Below are positions 23,660-36,300 of a DNA stretch of 64,000 nt, in pieces. The stretch comes from Limnoperna fortunei (Eukaryota; Mollusca; Bivalvia; Mytilida; Modiolidae): the NCBI GenBank assembly GCA_944474755.1, contig OX104113.1:58424074-58488073 (forward strand), read 5' to 3'. The number at the start of each line of letters is the position of its first letter. The stretch's first letter is position 1. Under the pieces are notes generated by a model. That model was not told the origin of the DNA. It saw nothing but the letters and a program-made list of their open reading frames with translations, and did not search any database. The translations under genes were made by a program, and so were the position numbers.

Positions 23660-24480
23660 TTTCATTTTAAATATTTTTTGTTGCCAAAAACTACGCCTTT
23701 TGTTTTTGTTTCCGAAATTGATCCATTGAATTTTGTCCTAAGTATTGATTTTCCATGTCCACTGTACCACAACATCACACTGTCATCGGCGAACTGGAAC
23801 AGTTGACCTTTGTCGTGTATTTGATTCGACAGGTCGTCGATCATCGTTGGGCTGATAATGCTGCACTGGGGGATCCCATTTTGCATGGCGGATTTATCAT
23901 CGTTAACCTTATCCTGAATTTTTCGATCTTTTGAAAAGTCTTGTATAAAATTCTACACTTAATTCGGTTATTTTTAATTTTATGAAAAAGGCCTTTCCAC
24001 CAATCGAAAGCCTTCTCGCTTGGCCAGGAAAACAGCTAGTATAAATTTATTATTAGACTTTGCTTTTTGGATTTTGCTTTCCAGCCTAAGGATGACCTTG
24101 CAGAAACTTGATGTTAAAGATATTGGCCTGTATGATTTAGGATCAGATTTATCTTTTTATTTGTTTCGGTATTTGAATTATATTTGCGTGTTTTCAACTT
24201 GCTGGCAATTTGCTTTTTTTTTCAGACGGGACGTACCAAATTTCAAACTATTTCAAGCATGTTTTCGAGCATATGTTTGAATATTTTATATAAAATCCTA
24301 TAGTCGTCCGGTGCGTGTGGCTTTTTTACCTTTAAGAACTTATTTAGTTCTTCTCTTGTAAAAGGTTTTCTTACTTCCTTATTGTTTTGAACATTATGGA
24401 GTTTTTTTTCTATGTATATGGTTATTCGAGTGATCGAATGCATCTTTGTGGATTTTTGTGTGATTACTGGCATCGGCAAA
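23660..24480 (-). pseudogene. LINE reverse transcriptase remnant, minus strand
   Basis: Reading minus from 24480: KPFTREELNKFLKVKKPHAP (the PGPD-like region before RT motif A), later FDWWKGLFHKIKNNRIK (motif A neighbourhood), then NGIPQCSIISPT (motif B, normally GxxQGxxxSP) and LFQFADDSVMLWYSG (motif C; the two Asp are catalytic). This order matches the RT of LINEs of the Jockey/CR1 type. Frame changes, a lost Gly (Cys in QC) and deletions between the blocks show it is dead. No endonuclease domain was found. Confidence 0.82.
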
Positions 24481-24526
24481 TATGTGTCCTAACAAGTTAT
24501 CTTTATTTTTTTTAATTCACGGAGAG

Positions 24527-24790
24527 GCCTCGGTGCCCGAGTGGTTAAGGTAGTTCGTCTACTATTGATCACGTGGTCTGTCAACACTGCGATTGCCGGT
24601 TCGATTCTCACTGCAGTACTCGACTCCAATCTTAATTGACAAGGATTGCCAGTTTTCCCACCGCAGGTCGGGGGTTATCTCCGGGTACTCCGGCTTCCTC
24701 CCCCAATAAAAACTGAACGCCATGATATAGCTGGAAAATTGCTGAAAGTGGCGTGAAAAAAACATTCAAACAAAAAAAAAACAAACAAGG
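24527..24790 (+). mobile_element. tRNA-derived SINE, slightly shortened
   Basis: AGGCCTCGGTGCCCGAGTGG, GGTTCGATTCTCACTGCAG, then a deletion of the GGCAGGGTG piece, then ACTCCGGCTTCCTCCCCCAA and a tail GTGGCGTGAAAAAAACATTC with CAAA repeats. Same orientation and body as the 11708 copy. Confidence 0.9.
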
Positions 24791-25069
24791 ATGAGTTATC
24801 TTTTCCTAGAGTGGGTATGTCTGAGCATTTAGCACCTTTCAGGCCCTTTTTTTGTATTCCAGACTGTTTTTATGTTTGACCTATGAGTTAAGGTTGAACA
24901 GAATTTGTGCCAGTATTCCTTCCAAACTTTGTCAGTGGTAGTTTTGAATGATTTGATGGCAATGTTTTGAGCTTCTTAGTCTAACCGATTTTTGGCCGAG
25001 TTGAACGAAGTGCAAACCCTGGTTATAATATGAAGAAGTCGAAAGGATGGGCGGGGAATAAAGGGTATC

Positions 25070-25345
25070 AATCAACTCCTCCTACAGTTTTCAACCCAGA
25101 TCTCTGAAACTTCACAAAAAGATTGCACATGTATTGAAGTTGTGCACCTGCTATTATGGAAGTGTTCCAGCCTTTTTTCCAAATTTTCCAGACTTTGGAA
25201 CCTACTCATTTTTCAGAACATTTGCAGAAGACGGTACGTATTTTGTTTAATCAACTCCTCCTAGTTTTTAACACCAATCTCTGAAACTTCACAGAAAGAT
25301 TGCAAATGTATTGAAGTTGTGCACCTGCTATTTTATCTGTATGAG
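25070..25345 (+). repeat. R4 repeat, two units
   Basis: Two copies of ATCTCTGAAACTTCACA and GAAGTTGTGCACCTGCTATT at about 25100 and 25290, with CAGAACATTTGCAGAAGACG between. Confidence 0.75.
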
Positions 25346-27290
25346 ACAACAGCATTTGCAAGGAATTGTTAAGAAGGTTCTGATGGAGGTTGTGTTCTGG
25401 GCATCTCAGGCCTCTACTAAGAGAGAAAGTTTTGATAATCTCCCCGTGCTGGCAGACGTGGTTTGGGTTGGGGTTGGTTGTACTATGTACTATAAAACGT
25501 GCATGTTAATATTTTATTTTATCTCAGTTGTTGCAAAAAAATATTAAATTTCCAATTTTTCAATATTTATCTTTTTAAAATTTTTAATCAAATTTTGAAT
25601 TGATTTTTTATATTTTTATTAGGTTCAACATTGAATAATTTTGCCTATATTTATACGATTTTAATAAATAGAGGAGTTAAAAAGGGCTAAGATTTTCTTT
25701 CGTCGTTTATATGAATATTTTAAAATATATCCTTTTTATGAAAGTATTTGTTTTTTTTGGAATCCATGTTTATTGCGCCTCGCGTAACTCGTAATAAAAA
25801 GACAATAACTCGTAAATATTAAAAATTATTTTGTTATTGGAATTACTTTGCTTTTTACCTGTATATAATATCTGGATAACTATCTCGTTATTACGAGACA
25901 ACTATCCCGTAATAACCAGATATTTATCTCGTAATTACGAGATAATTATCTCGTATTAACTATTCGAGATAACTATTTGTGAGTTGTAGTTATGGTCATG
26001 AACTAATATTTGTAAGGTCGTGTGACTATATTCGGTGACTATATGCATTTAATCTACTCAAGCGAGCTTGAAATTAAAGACACCACCAATACACTTATGT
26101 CGGCCTCTTACTAAGACCTTCTGGAATCAGGAAAAACTACAAACTGAACTGTACGACAAATCTGATGAGTTCTACTTTTCAAGGTCCACTTCCTGTTTAT
26201 TGGCAGCAACGCCGGCGTATGGTGGTCTATGGTGTTTGCACTTCACAACTTATACATTATGATAGATCTTGCGATCAGTATTCAAATTTTTTACGCCAGT
26301 CATATGAGAGATATTTTATTTTTAAATTAGGAGAACAACAAATAGAAGCGTCGATCTTATTGGATAACAAAATATATGATTTTGAGAATATCGAAAAATC
26401 ATGAAACACATATTTCGATATGAATAAACTCACGTGTGAGGGTGAAGATCGTACTAGAATCAACTTTGGGTTTCCGATGTCTTTAACAAAGGCCTAGTAG
26501 AAAACACAAAAAGACTTGTTGAATGATGAAGATTGAAGTGGAATATTTGTACGCGTTATACATGACATATTAATTTGTAAACTAACGTGAATGACTTGTC
26601 TCTGGTGTCCAAAATGTTATGGATATCACTTTACGATTTCAGGTGTTGAAGAGGTGTTATCGCGCAAGGAGCGTGACACTCTCCAAACTTATTATCCACT
26701 TTAGTCGCGGGCAGTCTTTCCGTATTATTTCCCGTTTTTCCAACCGGCTGGGCAGCTAGATGTGCATCTCGAGAACCATCCCAGTTTCTGGTCATGCTGT
26801 AATAAAAGCGAGTAACTCATTAATGCTTTATCTGATTGCTAATGCTTCCACCCACTTAAATAGGGGCCAAGTAATCCTTGGATATTGATTTTGTTGTTGC
26901 AGATTTCCATATAACTGTACAGTGATACGGGGTTAAGTAAATTTTCGTGCCAAATATATTTTTAAAAACGTCTGACGTTTTACGAATTGAATATATTGTC
27001 TATAAGATGGTACATGTACTTGTTTTATGTTATCATTTTAGGAACGTGATGAAATGTTGTTTTTCGTAAACAATTAATACAAAAAATTAAAATGTAATTT
27101 GCATAAACAATTAATTTCTTCTCTCGACAAGGGTGTAGACTACAATTAAGACTGACATTTCGGGTCATAAAATTCATTGTCTGGACATCACGATTTCATA
27201 CCAACCGATTCAACTTTTGTATGCATACAGAATGAAAATGTATCATCAAGTACAGTGACTACAAGAATTCAATATAAATTTGTTTAATAG
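25346..27290. other. Intergenic upstream of the laminin-G gene
   Basis: AT-rich. Around 25880-25980 a cluster of ATCTCGTAATTACGAGATAA-like dyads occurs. R7-like sequence lies at 26640-26830. A 30-bp sequence at 26877-26906 recurs in the second intron of the next gene. The 79-codon ORF at 26165 is not recognised. No promoter could be assigned. Confidence 0.5.
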
Positions 27291-27293
27291 AAA

Positions 27294-27360
27294 ATGGATT
27301 TTCCATCAGTTTCAACTTTATTGCTTGTTGTAAATATATTATTGTGCGAGTCCCAAAAAG
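27294..27360 (+). CDS. LamG gene exon 1 (signal peptide)
   Basis: ATG at 27294 opens MDFPSVSTLLLVVNILLCES, a typical signal peptide, and the exon ends at 27360 before GTAAGT, leaving one base. It is the only ATG giving a signal peptide in phase with exon 2. Confidence 0.82.
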
Positions 27361-30300
27361 GTAAGTGTTTTAAAATATTCACATAGATTAAACTGTTGTT
27401 CTAGAGCTATCTCTTGGCCTTCAGTTTTAACATATACCCGTTAGATCTAGTTATTGTTTTTTCTATACAAGGTAAATAATAATGAAAATAAATAAACAAG
27501 AGTTTTTCCTTATTTCACATTTCAGAATCTCTGCCAGACTTGCATTCATTAGACCTGTTTAAGGATCACCCAATGGATCTTGGATCTTTATTACCTGATT
27601 CACTGTTAGCAGATTCTTCCATTCCGTCATCACTTATGTCAAACAAAACAGACACGGCGCCTTTAGAACAAACCACAGACTTATTTTCAATGTCAGCAAC
27701 AAAGCCAGTCCAAAATACCGCTGTTTTTAGTATGAAGAACGCAAAAGTATTAAGACCGCTTTCAAAATTAGAAAATATGACATTAAATTTACCACAATTG
27801 ACATCTACCCAAAGTATTGTAACTCCAACTCAAGCAATACTACCACCAGTATTACAAACCGACTCAAACAAAACGGTCATACAACTAAAACACAGTTCAA
27901 ATAATCTGGATATAACTGGTAGAGTTGTTCATCAGTTTTTACCTAAGACTGTGTGGAATGATATACAAAAAGAATCCAATTTGTTGTCTCCGAGTTTTAA
28001 AGACAGTTTTAACATAGCTGAATCTTCAATTTTACTATCGGATGTATTCAAACAGCCTTGGAACCGGAATAATTTAATAAAAGATTCTTTTATTTTATCT
28101 AACGACCATTCAACTTCTAACAAAAATAGAATTATGACCAAAAAGAATAAAAAAAATAAGATTGTAACAGAACTTGTAGACGAATCAACAAGAAGACCGG
28201 ACAATAAACAAAACCCTTCTGTAGACCAACTAACTAATATACTAAAACGGGAAAATACCCTACTTAACATTGCTCTTGGATTGATGAAACAGGATACCAA
28301 TTTTCTGAAAAATGCTCTGATGAAATCAAAGACCCGATGTCAATATAAGACATATCCTCAAGATAAACGATTTTTTATGGAGTTGGTTAAAGATGCAGGT
28401 TGGATTAAACGAAGATGTGCGTTGGGTACAGCATATGATCAGGAAACATGCGAGTGTTCTGTCAACATAGGATATCAACCAGAAGGTAAGCCTTAAGCAG
28501 AGTTGTCATTACATTTTGTGTTTAAGAACTTACTATTTATCGTATCTGGATGTTCTGTTTTGCTGTAAGACATGCGTTGTACTGTTCGTACTGTGTCATT
28601 TACGTAAATTCAAAATACTTGGATATTGATTTTGTTGTTGCAGATTTACATAGAATCTTGTTTACATATCTGTTACTTTAAAAATTCATCGAATAGAAGT
28701 TGACAAAAAGGTCAACTTAATTTAACTTTAAACATGTATGACGACATGATTTTATAAAACGTTTAATATAGAATGTAACGTTGTGAATTGATCGTTTGAT
28801 TGCAGGTTGTATTCCCGAAGTTTCCATGGATTTTAACAATGGCTTGATAGCAGATCAGTCAGAGAATCAAATACCATGCGGTGTTGAAGGGGTAGTTTCT
28901 CTAAGTGATCTAGCCTATTTTAATGGAGCTAGCCGACTTGTTTTTTGGCGATATACAAATTTTGATTTCCAGAAGTCTATTACTTTAAAATTTCGATTCA
29001 AGTCAGAATCAAAATCTAGAACCGTACCGCATCCTCTTGTTACGAACTGTGGTACTGGGCAGGAGGAACCATCCTTTGGTGTCATTTTAAACAGCTTTTC
29101 AGATATTTTGACATTTTTTGTGAAGACAACTAAGTCGGAAATTAAATTCGTTACTTTTCAAATAAATGTAAGTACATGTTGCTTATTAATATGTATACCG
29201 CATCTAAATGTTTGATACTTTTATGTTTGAATAATTCATGGTTTGGTGATTTTTCTAGATTCAATTAATCCAAATGTCCTTGAAACTAATGATAATACAG
29301 CTTCTTTTAAACTCGACTTGTACATGGAAAATGAGGATAAGGACCTGTATGTAACAAACTTTTTAATTGTTAACTTTAATTCTAATATGACGTGCTTTAA
29401 ACGTTTTGAGACCACAATCGTGGTAAAAAAAATGATTTACGTACAACACGCGACGAGAAGGGCGTATCTTAAAGCGTTGTTCCAATTACAAAACCTAACT
29501 CCCACCAGAAAGCTTTTGCGTATGACGTATTAATCATATAAATAGCGGAATGTGCTATAATTATCCGTTGCAATTAAGTGTTTGTTACATTTGCGGAACA
29601 GCCATTGCAGATTACTTTTATCACGTTGTATCTTCTCCTTTCTGTCATTAAACAATTTACCTTAGAAAATAATAAGATGGTGAGCTTGAACCGTAGAATT
29701 ATTATCATATTATGCAAACCCTCCTTTATAACATGTTTATATGCATATCCATGTGCCATGTATAGCTCTGCATTGGGTTAAACATTACAGACGCTAATTT
29801 TTTAAATTTTAGCCAACAGAATGGAATGATGTTATTTATTCATATGACGGTGAATACCTAACAGGAAAAGTAAATGGATTGGAAAAAAGAATATCTGTAA
29901 CAGGTTAGTGTTATCACACTTTTAAATCTGTATGCATTTCTGGTTGATAATACATATTTTTTTCGCTTCTGTAAGATGACCGAAGCCATTGTGTGTGTTT
30001 AACAAGGCACGGTTATTCACTGTCAATACAGTTACCCTTAAAGAGAGGTCAGCTACAGTTAAAGTAGTTAGCTCGGCTAAGAACTACGATTATTTAACAC
30101 TTAAGACATGTTTGATTCAATTAATTAGTTCAGTAAAATATTCTAGTTTTGGTTTTCATAATAGACTAGGGGCCCCGGTGGCCGAGTGGTTAAGGTAGTT
30201 CGTCTACTATTAGCTACAATAATGTAGCTCCATTTTTTTGATGGACGGAGCTACAAAGAGGTCCCTTACTCGTAATGGAGCAGCCCGGGAGTGATTCACA

Positions 30301-33300
30301 CCCGGGGGTTTTATACATATTATAAGCAATTACACTGTTTCCCTGGTTTGCTACATACTTTTTTATGTATTTGCAGTTTTACTGATATTTCCACAACACC
30401 GTATTCGTTAGTTTTATCACTTTATTCGTAATCATGGCATTGTTTGACAAAATATGAATTCCGGAAGTGCATAATTTCGATAATATCAGAATCGATTTGG
30501 TAAAAAATGTAATTCCGGATGATTTCAGCTGTATTCATTTGCATTATGATTATGTCCCCTTGTTACAAATTTTACCGATACGATTCCGAAATTCTACACT
30601 CCACAATTTTAATTACGTCAACAATGCCACGATTACGAAAAAGTGTTAAAATTATTTAATTAGACATTGTAGACATATCAGATGAACGGCGGAGGAAAGA
30701 AAACATATTTATTTAATAAAGACAAAGGTTAAATAGCGGAAAATATGTGTAAATCCCAAAAGTGTTTTTGCTCCATTACGAGTAATGGGACCTCTTTGTA
30801 GCTCCGTCCATCAAAATAAAAAAAAAGGAGCTACATTATTGTAGCTAGATTACTATTGATCACGTGGTCTGTCAACACTGAGATTGCGGGTTCGATTCTC
30901 ACTGCGGGCAGGGTGTACTCGACTCCAATCTTAATTGTCCAGGATTGCCAGGTCGGGATTTTCTCCGGGTTCTCCGGCTTCTTCCTCCAATAAAAACTGG
31001 ACGCAATGAATTAGCTGAAAAACTGCTGAAAATGGCGTTAAACATCATTCAAACAAACAAAAAACAAACATAATAGACTAATCGACACCCGACTGAAATC
31101 TTCAGACCAGTAACTACCGTAAGTAATACATATTTCATCAGATTATACAGGACATACAGTATGATATTGCCTTTTCACTGATGGTTTAATTATTCATCTA
31201 GACATTTTTGTCAACTCTTTTTGTAAGAGTTATAAACATGATATTTGGTGCACAATAAAATAAAAGCTATATAACCATAATATAATAAATAATAGAACTG
31301 TAACAACGTGAAAGATATTGAAGAAATAACGTTAGTAAACTTCGTCTTTTGATAGGAAATGTTGAAATTAGGTCAGCAGAGATGACGTTTGGGCATTGTG
31401 AAAGATATGGATGGTTTAAAGGTTTTATGGATGATGTAAGTAAAGCTAAATGGAAAGTCTTATGTATATAATACCTCCATAATATTTACTTGTAAATGAG
31501 ATGTGAAGTGAAATTGAGCCACATAATTTTGGTAGACTACAATATACAACATAATTATAAAAATATATAATGTGGTATGACTGTTTTCCATTAAATCATG
31601 TATATTAAGTTAATTTACATATGTAATTTGATAACTGTCATAGCATGCCACAGTCTATAAATATAATTAACAAAGAGCATCAACAAGATTAATTATTGAC
31701 AAGATATACAGGTATAACTTTTGTTTTCACGACTTTAACATTCTAAGATGTGCATGGGTTATCTATGCATATCGGCTACAACGAAATATATTGGTAATTT
31801 TATTTTATTAATCAGTTTTTGCTTTGACAACTATCACCCAAGATTTTTTGTTAGATTTAAAAGTGCAATGATTAATCTACCCTTTCACGATAGAGCCCCA
31901 CAGTATCGAATAGGACTTGCTTCGAGGCAACTTTTATTAAAAATATAGTCAGTGCTAATTGGAAATTTGATTCCCTAGGTTAAAAAGTTTTCATGAATGT
32001 TGATAGATAGTGACCCTATTTCCATTGTTGATTTGTATCATTGTTGTTAATCATGCACTTGTCTTCAACAACAAGTTCACTCAATTCTAATTCGAATAAC
32101 TATTGAGTAAATATTATTACTCAAACAGTGTCGTATAATTATAGGTACCCCCAATTTACGTATTAGTCCGGATAGGTAAAATTAACATTTTGGGTCCGGG
32201 TCTCTATAATTTAAGGTCCGCCCGTATAAGAATTTATCCGCCCAATTTTACGTATCCGGCCGGATACGTAAAATTTACATACATGCACTGGGTCCTGGTC
32301 TCTAATTGAATTTTAACCTTTTTTCCATAATTCTAAAGATATATAACTTTAAAGTTTTTGTGTTCCCCAAGCGATGGTTTTAATTATTGTAGATAAGTGA
32401 GAATGGAGTTCGATGCGTTATGGAGACTTCATATCTTGTTATCTAAATTATCAAACACATGTATGCACTTATCAGAAATGAGTCCAAACAGACCAGCGGA
32501 TCCATTACACTATTTACAACATGGAAACTGTCAGGGGCATAAACTCTAAGTGTCACCATAATTTGTAAGGAAATATCTGTTTACATGTGTTCCTGGGCTT
32601 TTAAATGACTTAAAAATTAATAAAAATGGCAGACTCGTTTATGGGGCCTGGCTATAAATTAATATGAAAAGCGGACCTATCAAACTGTAAATTTTAGGGC
32701 TGCGGGGCTATGCAAAAAGTTTTAAAAAGAAATGCGGACCTGTAAACTGTACAATGTATGAGTCTGGGGCTATTAAATAAAAAAAGGTGGACCCGTAAAC
32801 TGTAAATAGTATGGGTCTAGGCCTATAAATCTTATTAAAAAGGCTGACCTATAAACTGTAAATTTTATGGGTCCTATACACTTTATAATAAAAAACACTA
32901 AAACTGATTGGAGCTTTCGGTCGTGCTACTGAGTTTCATCTGACACCATTAATGGAAGCATTTAAGCCTCATAAAAGTTATAACAAATATAGGGTGTAAT
33001 AAATTGCTAGAAGTGAATGTGATAAAGGGTTATATCCCATGGAACGGTAATCCTATACATAGCTGGAAAATAAATTATTAACAAATTTCTTATCACAGAA
33101 AGAGAAAAATACAACCATGTCATTAGAAACACGTGTCTATTAGCAAATAAAGTCAGCAAGGAAATTATAAAAATAATTTACGAGGCTATTAAAATATGTA
33201 CCTGTATCTTTACAATATATATATTTCCAAGTTTAACATCGATGATACTTCACCACAGGTCCTGCAGCCTCAAAAGAGAACTTTAGAACAATATATCGCT

Positions 33301-36300
33301 AAAACCTGAATAACGCAAGTTTGGTAATATTTAAGTAAATTGATAGTGTTTATATTAAAAGAAAAGTAGTCTACATGGGATTTTACATTGGAAATACTAA
33401 TATTATGTTTCACCCCGGACCTATAAATAGACAACAATCGATCGAAAGCAGACCAAAATCTTAACATGACGGGTCGGGGCTGACCCGGACTTGTAATTAT
33501 ACGACAATGGTCTTTACTATGTCTTTATTCTTAAAAACCAAAAGCAGGTACAGAGAAAGAGAAAAAAAAATAAATAAACATTAAATCATTTACATAATGT
33601 TATTGTGCAGTACGATACAGGTATATTGTAAATATAATAGCTACGTGAAGGTAGGTAAATGTTATAAAAAACAAAGATAGAATAATATACAATTAATGAC
33701 TTTGATATAGGTCGCTATCGGGTTTATCAGCCACAGAAAATGTAATATTCACCGAGCCGCTAGGCGGGTTGAATGTACATTATTTGATGGCTGATAAGTT
33801 ATGATAGCGACCGTATATCAAAGTCAGTAATTATTTTATTACATGAATAAAATCATCTTCCTTTATCAGAGAATGCTACCACACAATTGTAGTTTTATGG
33901 TTTTAGAGAAAAGCTAGGTCGATATTGAATTCCGCTTGACCATTTTGCAGCAGGACACAATTTCTATATTTTGATGCGGTGCAATTTTTAGTACTATTGC
34001 GATTTATCGTGACCCGAAAGTTGTGTTTTAAACCAATCAAAAATACGCAAAATTCTTTTCATGTAAAAATAATAATTTTAATTATAATACAATCGTTTTC
34101 TAATAAAGACTCGGATTTTAATTTTTATAATAATGCTATTAAATAAACACAAGTTGTTAAGTTATGGTTGATTTATACTTTTCATCAAATCTTTGAATTT
34201 AAGGATGTCGAGGTGGTTATAGAATTAAGGTTTAACATATAATTTTCTTTCATATTTTTCAAACTCGAATTATAGATTTTATGATTTGGACAATTTTACA
34301 TGTAAATTTAACATGTCAATCAATAACATTATTGATTGACATGTAACATTGTCCAAATCATTTTCATACATAGAAAACAATGCAGAGGATAAATTTCCCT
34401 GTATGACACCGACATTACATGGAAAAAAAACGGTTGTTTCACCATCAAAATTCGTGATTTAATGTTACTCTACATATTGACAATAATAATATACATCTTG
34501 CCATTAATAGAGGAATTCTTTAATTTCGACCATATACCAGGGCGCTTAACAGTCTCAAAAACTTTAGTAAAGTCAATAAGGTTTTTTCTTATTAGCTTTT
34601 TGTAATTCTTACGACAGATGAAGGGCGAATATACTGTCAATTGTAATAGGCGAGAGATTTGTGCTGTTAGTGGGTTTTGGACATTTTTGCACGTCTGTTA
34701 ACTGTTTTTTTTTTAGAAAATTGGTACAATTGCACACACAAAAATGGGATTCGCCTATAAAATACTTGGGAACGATAGTCACATGTTTACACAGCACTAA
34801 TCTTCCGTTTGTCATTAGTTTGAATACAAAAATAAACAGGGCTGGAGTTTTTGTTGTCTCGATTTATGTATAACATTATTTGTCTAGAAACTGTATGACA
34901 TATCTAGCGTGTTCACAAAGTTTCTTTCAGTATGTAGATATTAATATTTCGCACTGTCAGTGACGAAATATTTATCGGAGTTTTTTATTTTAAATATGCA
35001 AATATGTAACTAGCGAATAGTTGTCACACAGCTGTTCTAAGTTTTCCGTCGTGATGCTGGCCGGAGTGTTTAGCTGGTCGAAAGAATATGTACCGAACTG
35101 AATAAGAAATCAGCTGGCAAACTAATTAATAAAGGAAAACATAGGCAGCTTCTTATAGTTTGTATTAACACACTTATGAAAGATCTTGTTATAAGAATTC
35201 CAAGAATAAATTAACTATAAAACCACACACATGAGAAACACAGAATAATTTTTCTTTCCGATTTCTCTTTGTCAAGCAGTACTCATCTATCAATATCAAT
35301 CCCACTTTTAAATGAAAAATAAGACCATAAGACCAATTAGCGAAGAAAAAAATATAATCGGATTCTCAAATTAAAGCAATAAGTACAGAATGCCGCTTAT
35401 TGTCATTTGAACAAAAATGATGTCGTAATAACGACAGAGCAAGTCGAATCAACGATTAATAAATATAAGGATCCATTCTATAGTAAATAGGCGTTGAACA
35501 GAAGCTGAAATAAGTATAAGGATCCATTCTATAGCAAATAGGCGTTGAACAGAAGCTGAAGTAAGTATAAGAATCCATTCTATAGTAAATAGGCGTTGAA
35601 CAGAAGCTGAAGTAAGTATAAGGATCCATTCTATAGTAAATAGGCGTTGAACAGAAGCTGAAATAAGTATAAGGATCCATTCTATAGCAAATAGGCGTTG
35701 AACAGGAGCTGAAGTAAGTATAAGAATCCATTCTATAGTAAATAGGCGTTGAACAGAAGCTGAAGTAAGTATAAGGATCCATTCTATAGTAAATAGGCGT
35801 TGAACAGAAGCTGAAATAAATATAAGGATCCATTCTATTGCAAATAGGCGTTGAACAGAAGCTGAAATAAGTATAAGGATCCATTCTATAGCAAATAGGC
35901 GTTGAACAGAAGCTGAAGTAAGTATAAGAATCCATTCTATTGCAAATAGGCGTTGAACAGAAGCTGAAGTAAGTATAAGGATCCATTCTATAGTAAATAG
36001 GCGTTGAACAGAAGCTGAAATAAATATAAGGATCCATTATATTGCAAATGGGCGTTGAACAGAAGCTGAAATAAGTATAAGGATCCATTCTATAGCAAAT
36101 AGGCGTTGAACAGAAGCTGAAGTAAGTATAAGAATCCATTCTATAGTAAATAGGCGTTGAACAGAAGCTGAAGTAAGTATAAGGATCCATTCTATAGCAA
36201 ATAGGCGTTGAACAGAAGCTGAAGTAAGTATAAGGATCCATTCTAGAGCAAATAGGCGTTGAACAGAAGCTGAAGTAAGTATAAGGATCCATTCTATAGC

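Larger units (their letters stand above)
31436..34280. other. Last intron of LamG gene, first part
   Basis: No exon recognised. Contains the 32-bp palindrome at 32244-32275, a degenerate minisatellite at about 32640-32880 and the small inverted-repeat element at 33694-33832. Confidence 0.6.

Noticed and set aside
25880..25980. Protein-binding operator cluster in TCTCGTAATTACGAGATAA dyads
   Set aside because: Looks like a locally expanded simple palindromic repeat; no adjacent gene to regulate.
27932..28300. 122-codon minus-strand ORF
   Set aside because: It is the antisense of LamG gene exon 2, whose own frame has matching splice sites and domains.
29243..29533. 96-codon ORF as an extra LamG exon
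   Set aside because: LamG exons 3 and 4 join in phase and in domain order without it; read in the phase set by exon 3 it hits a stop, and it resembles no domain.
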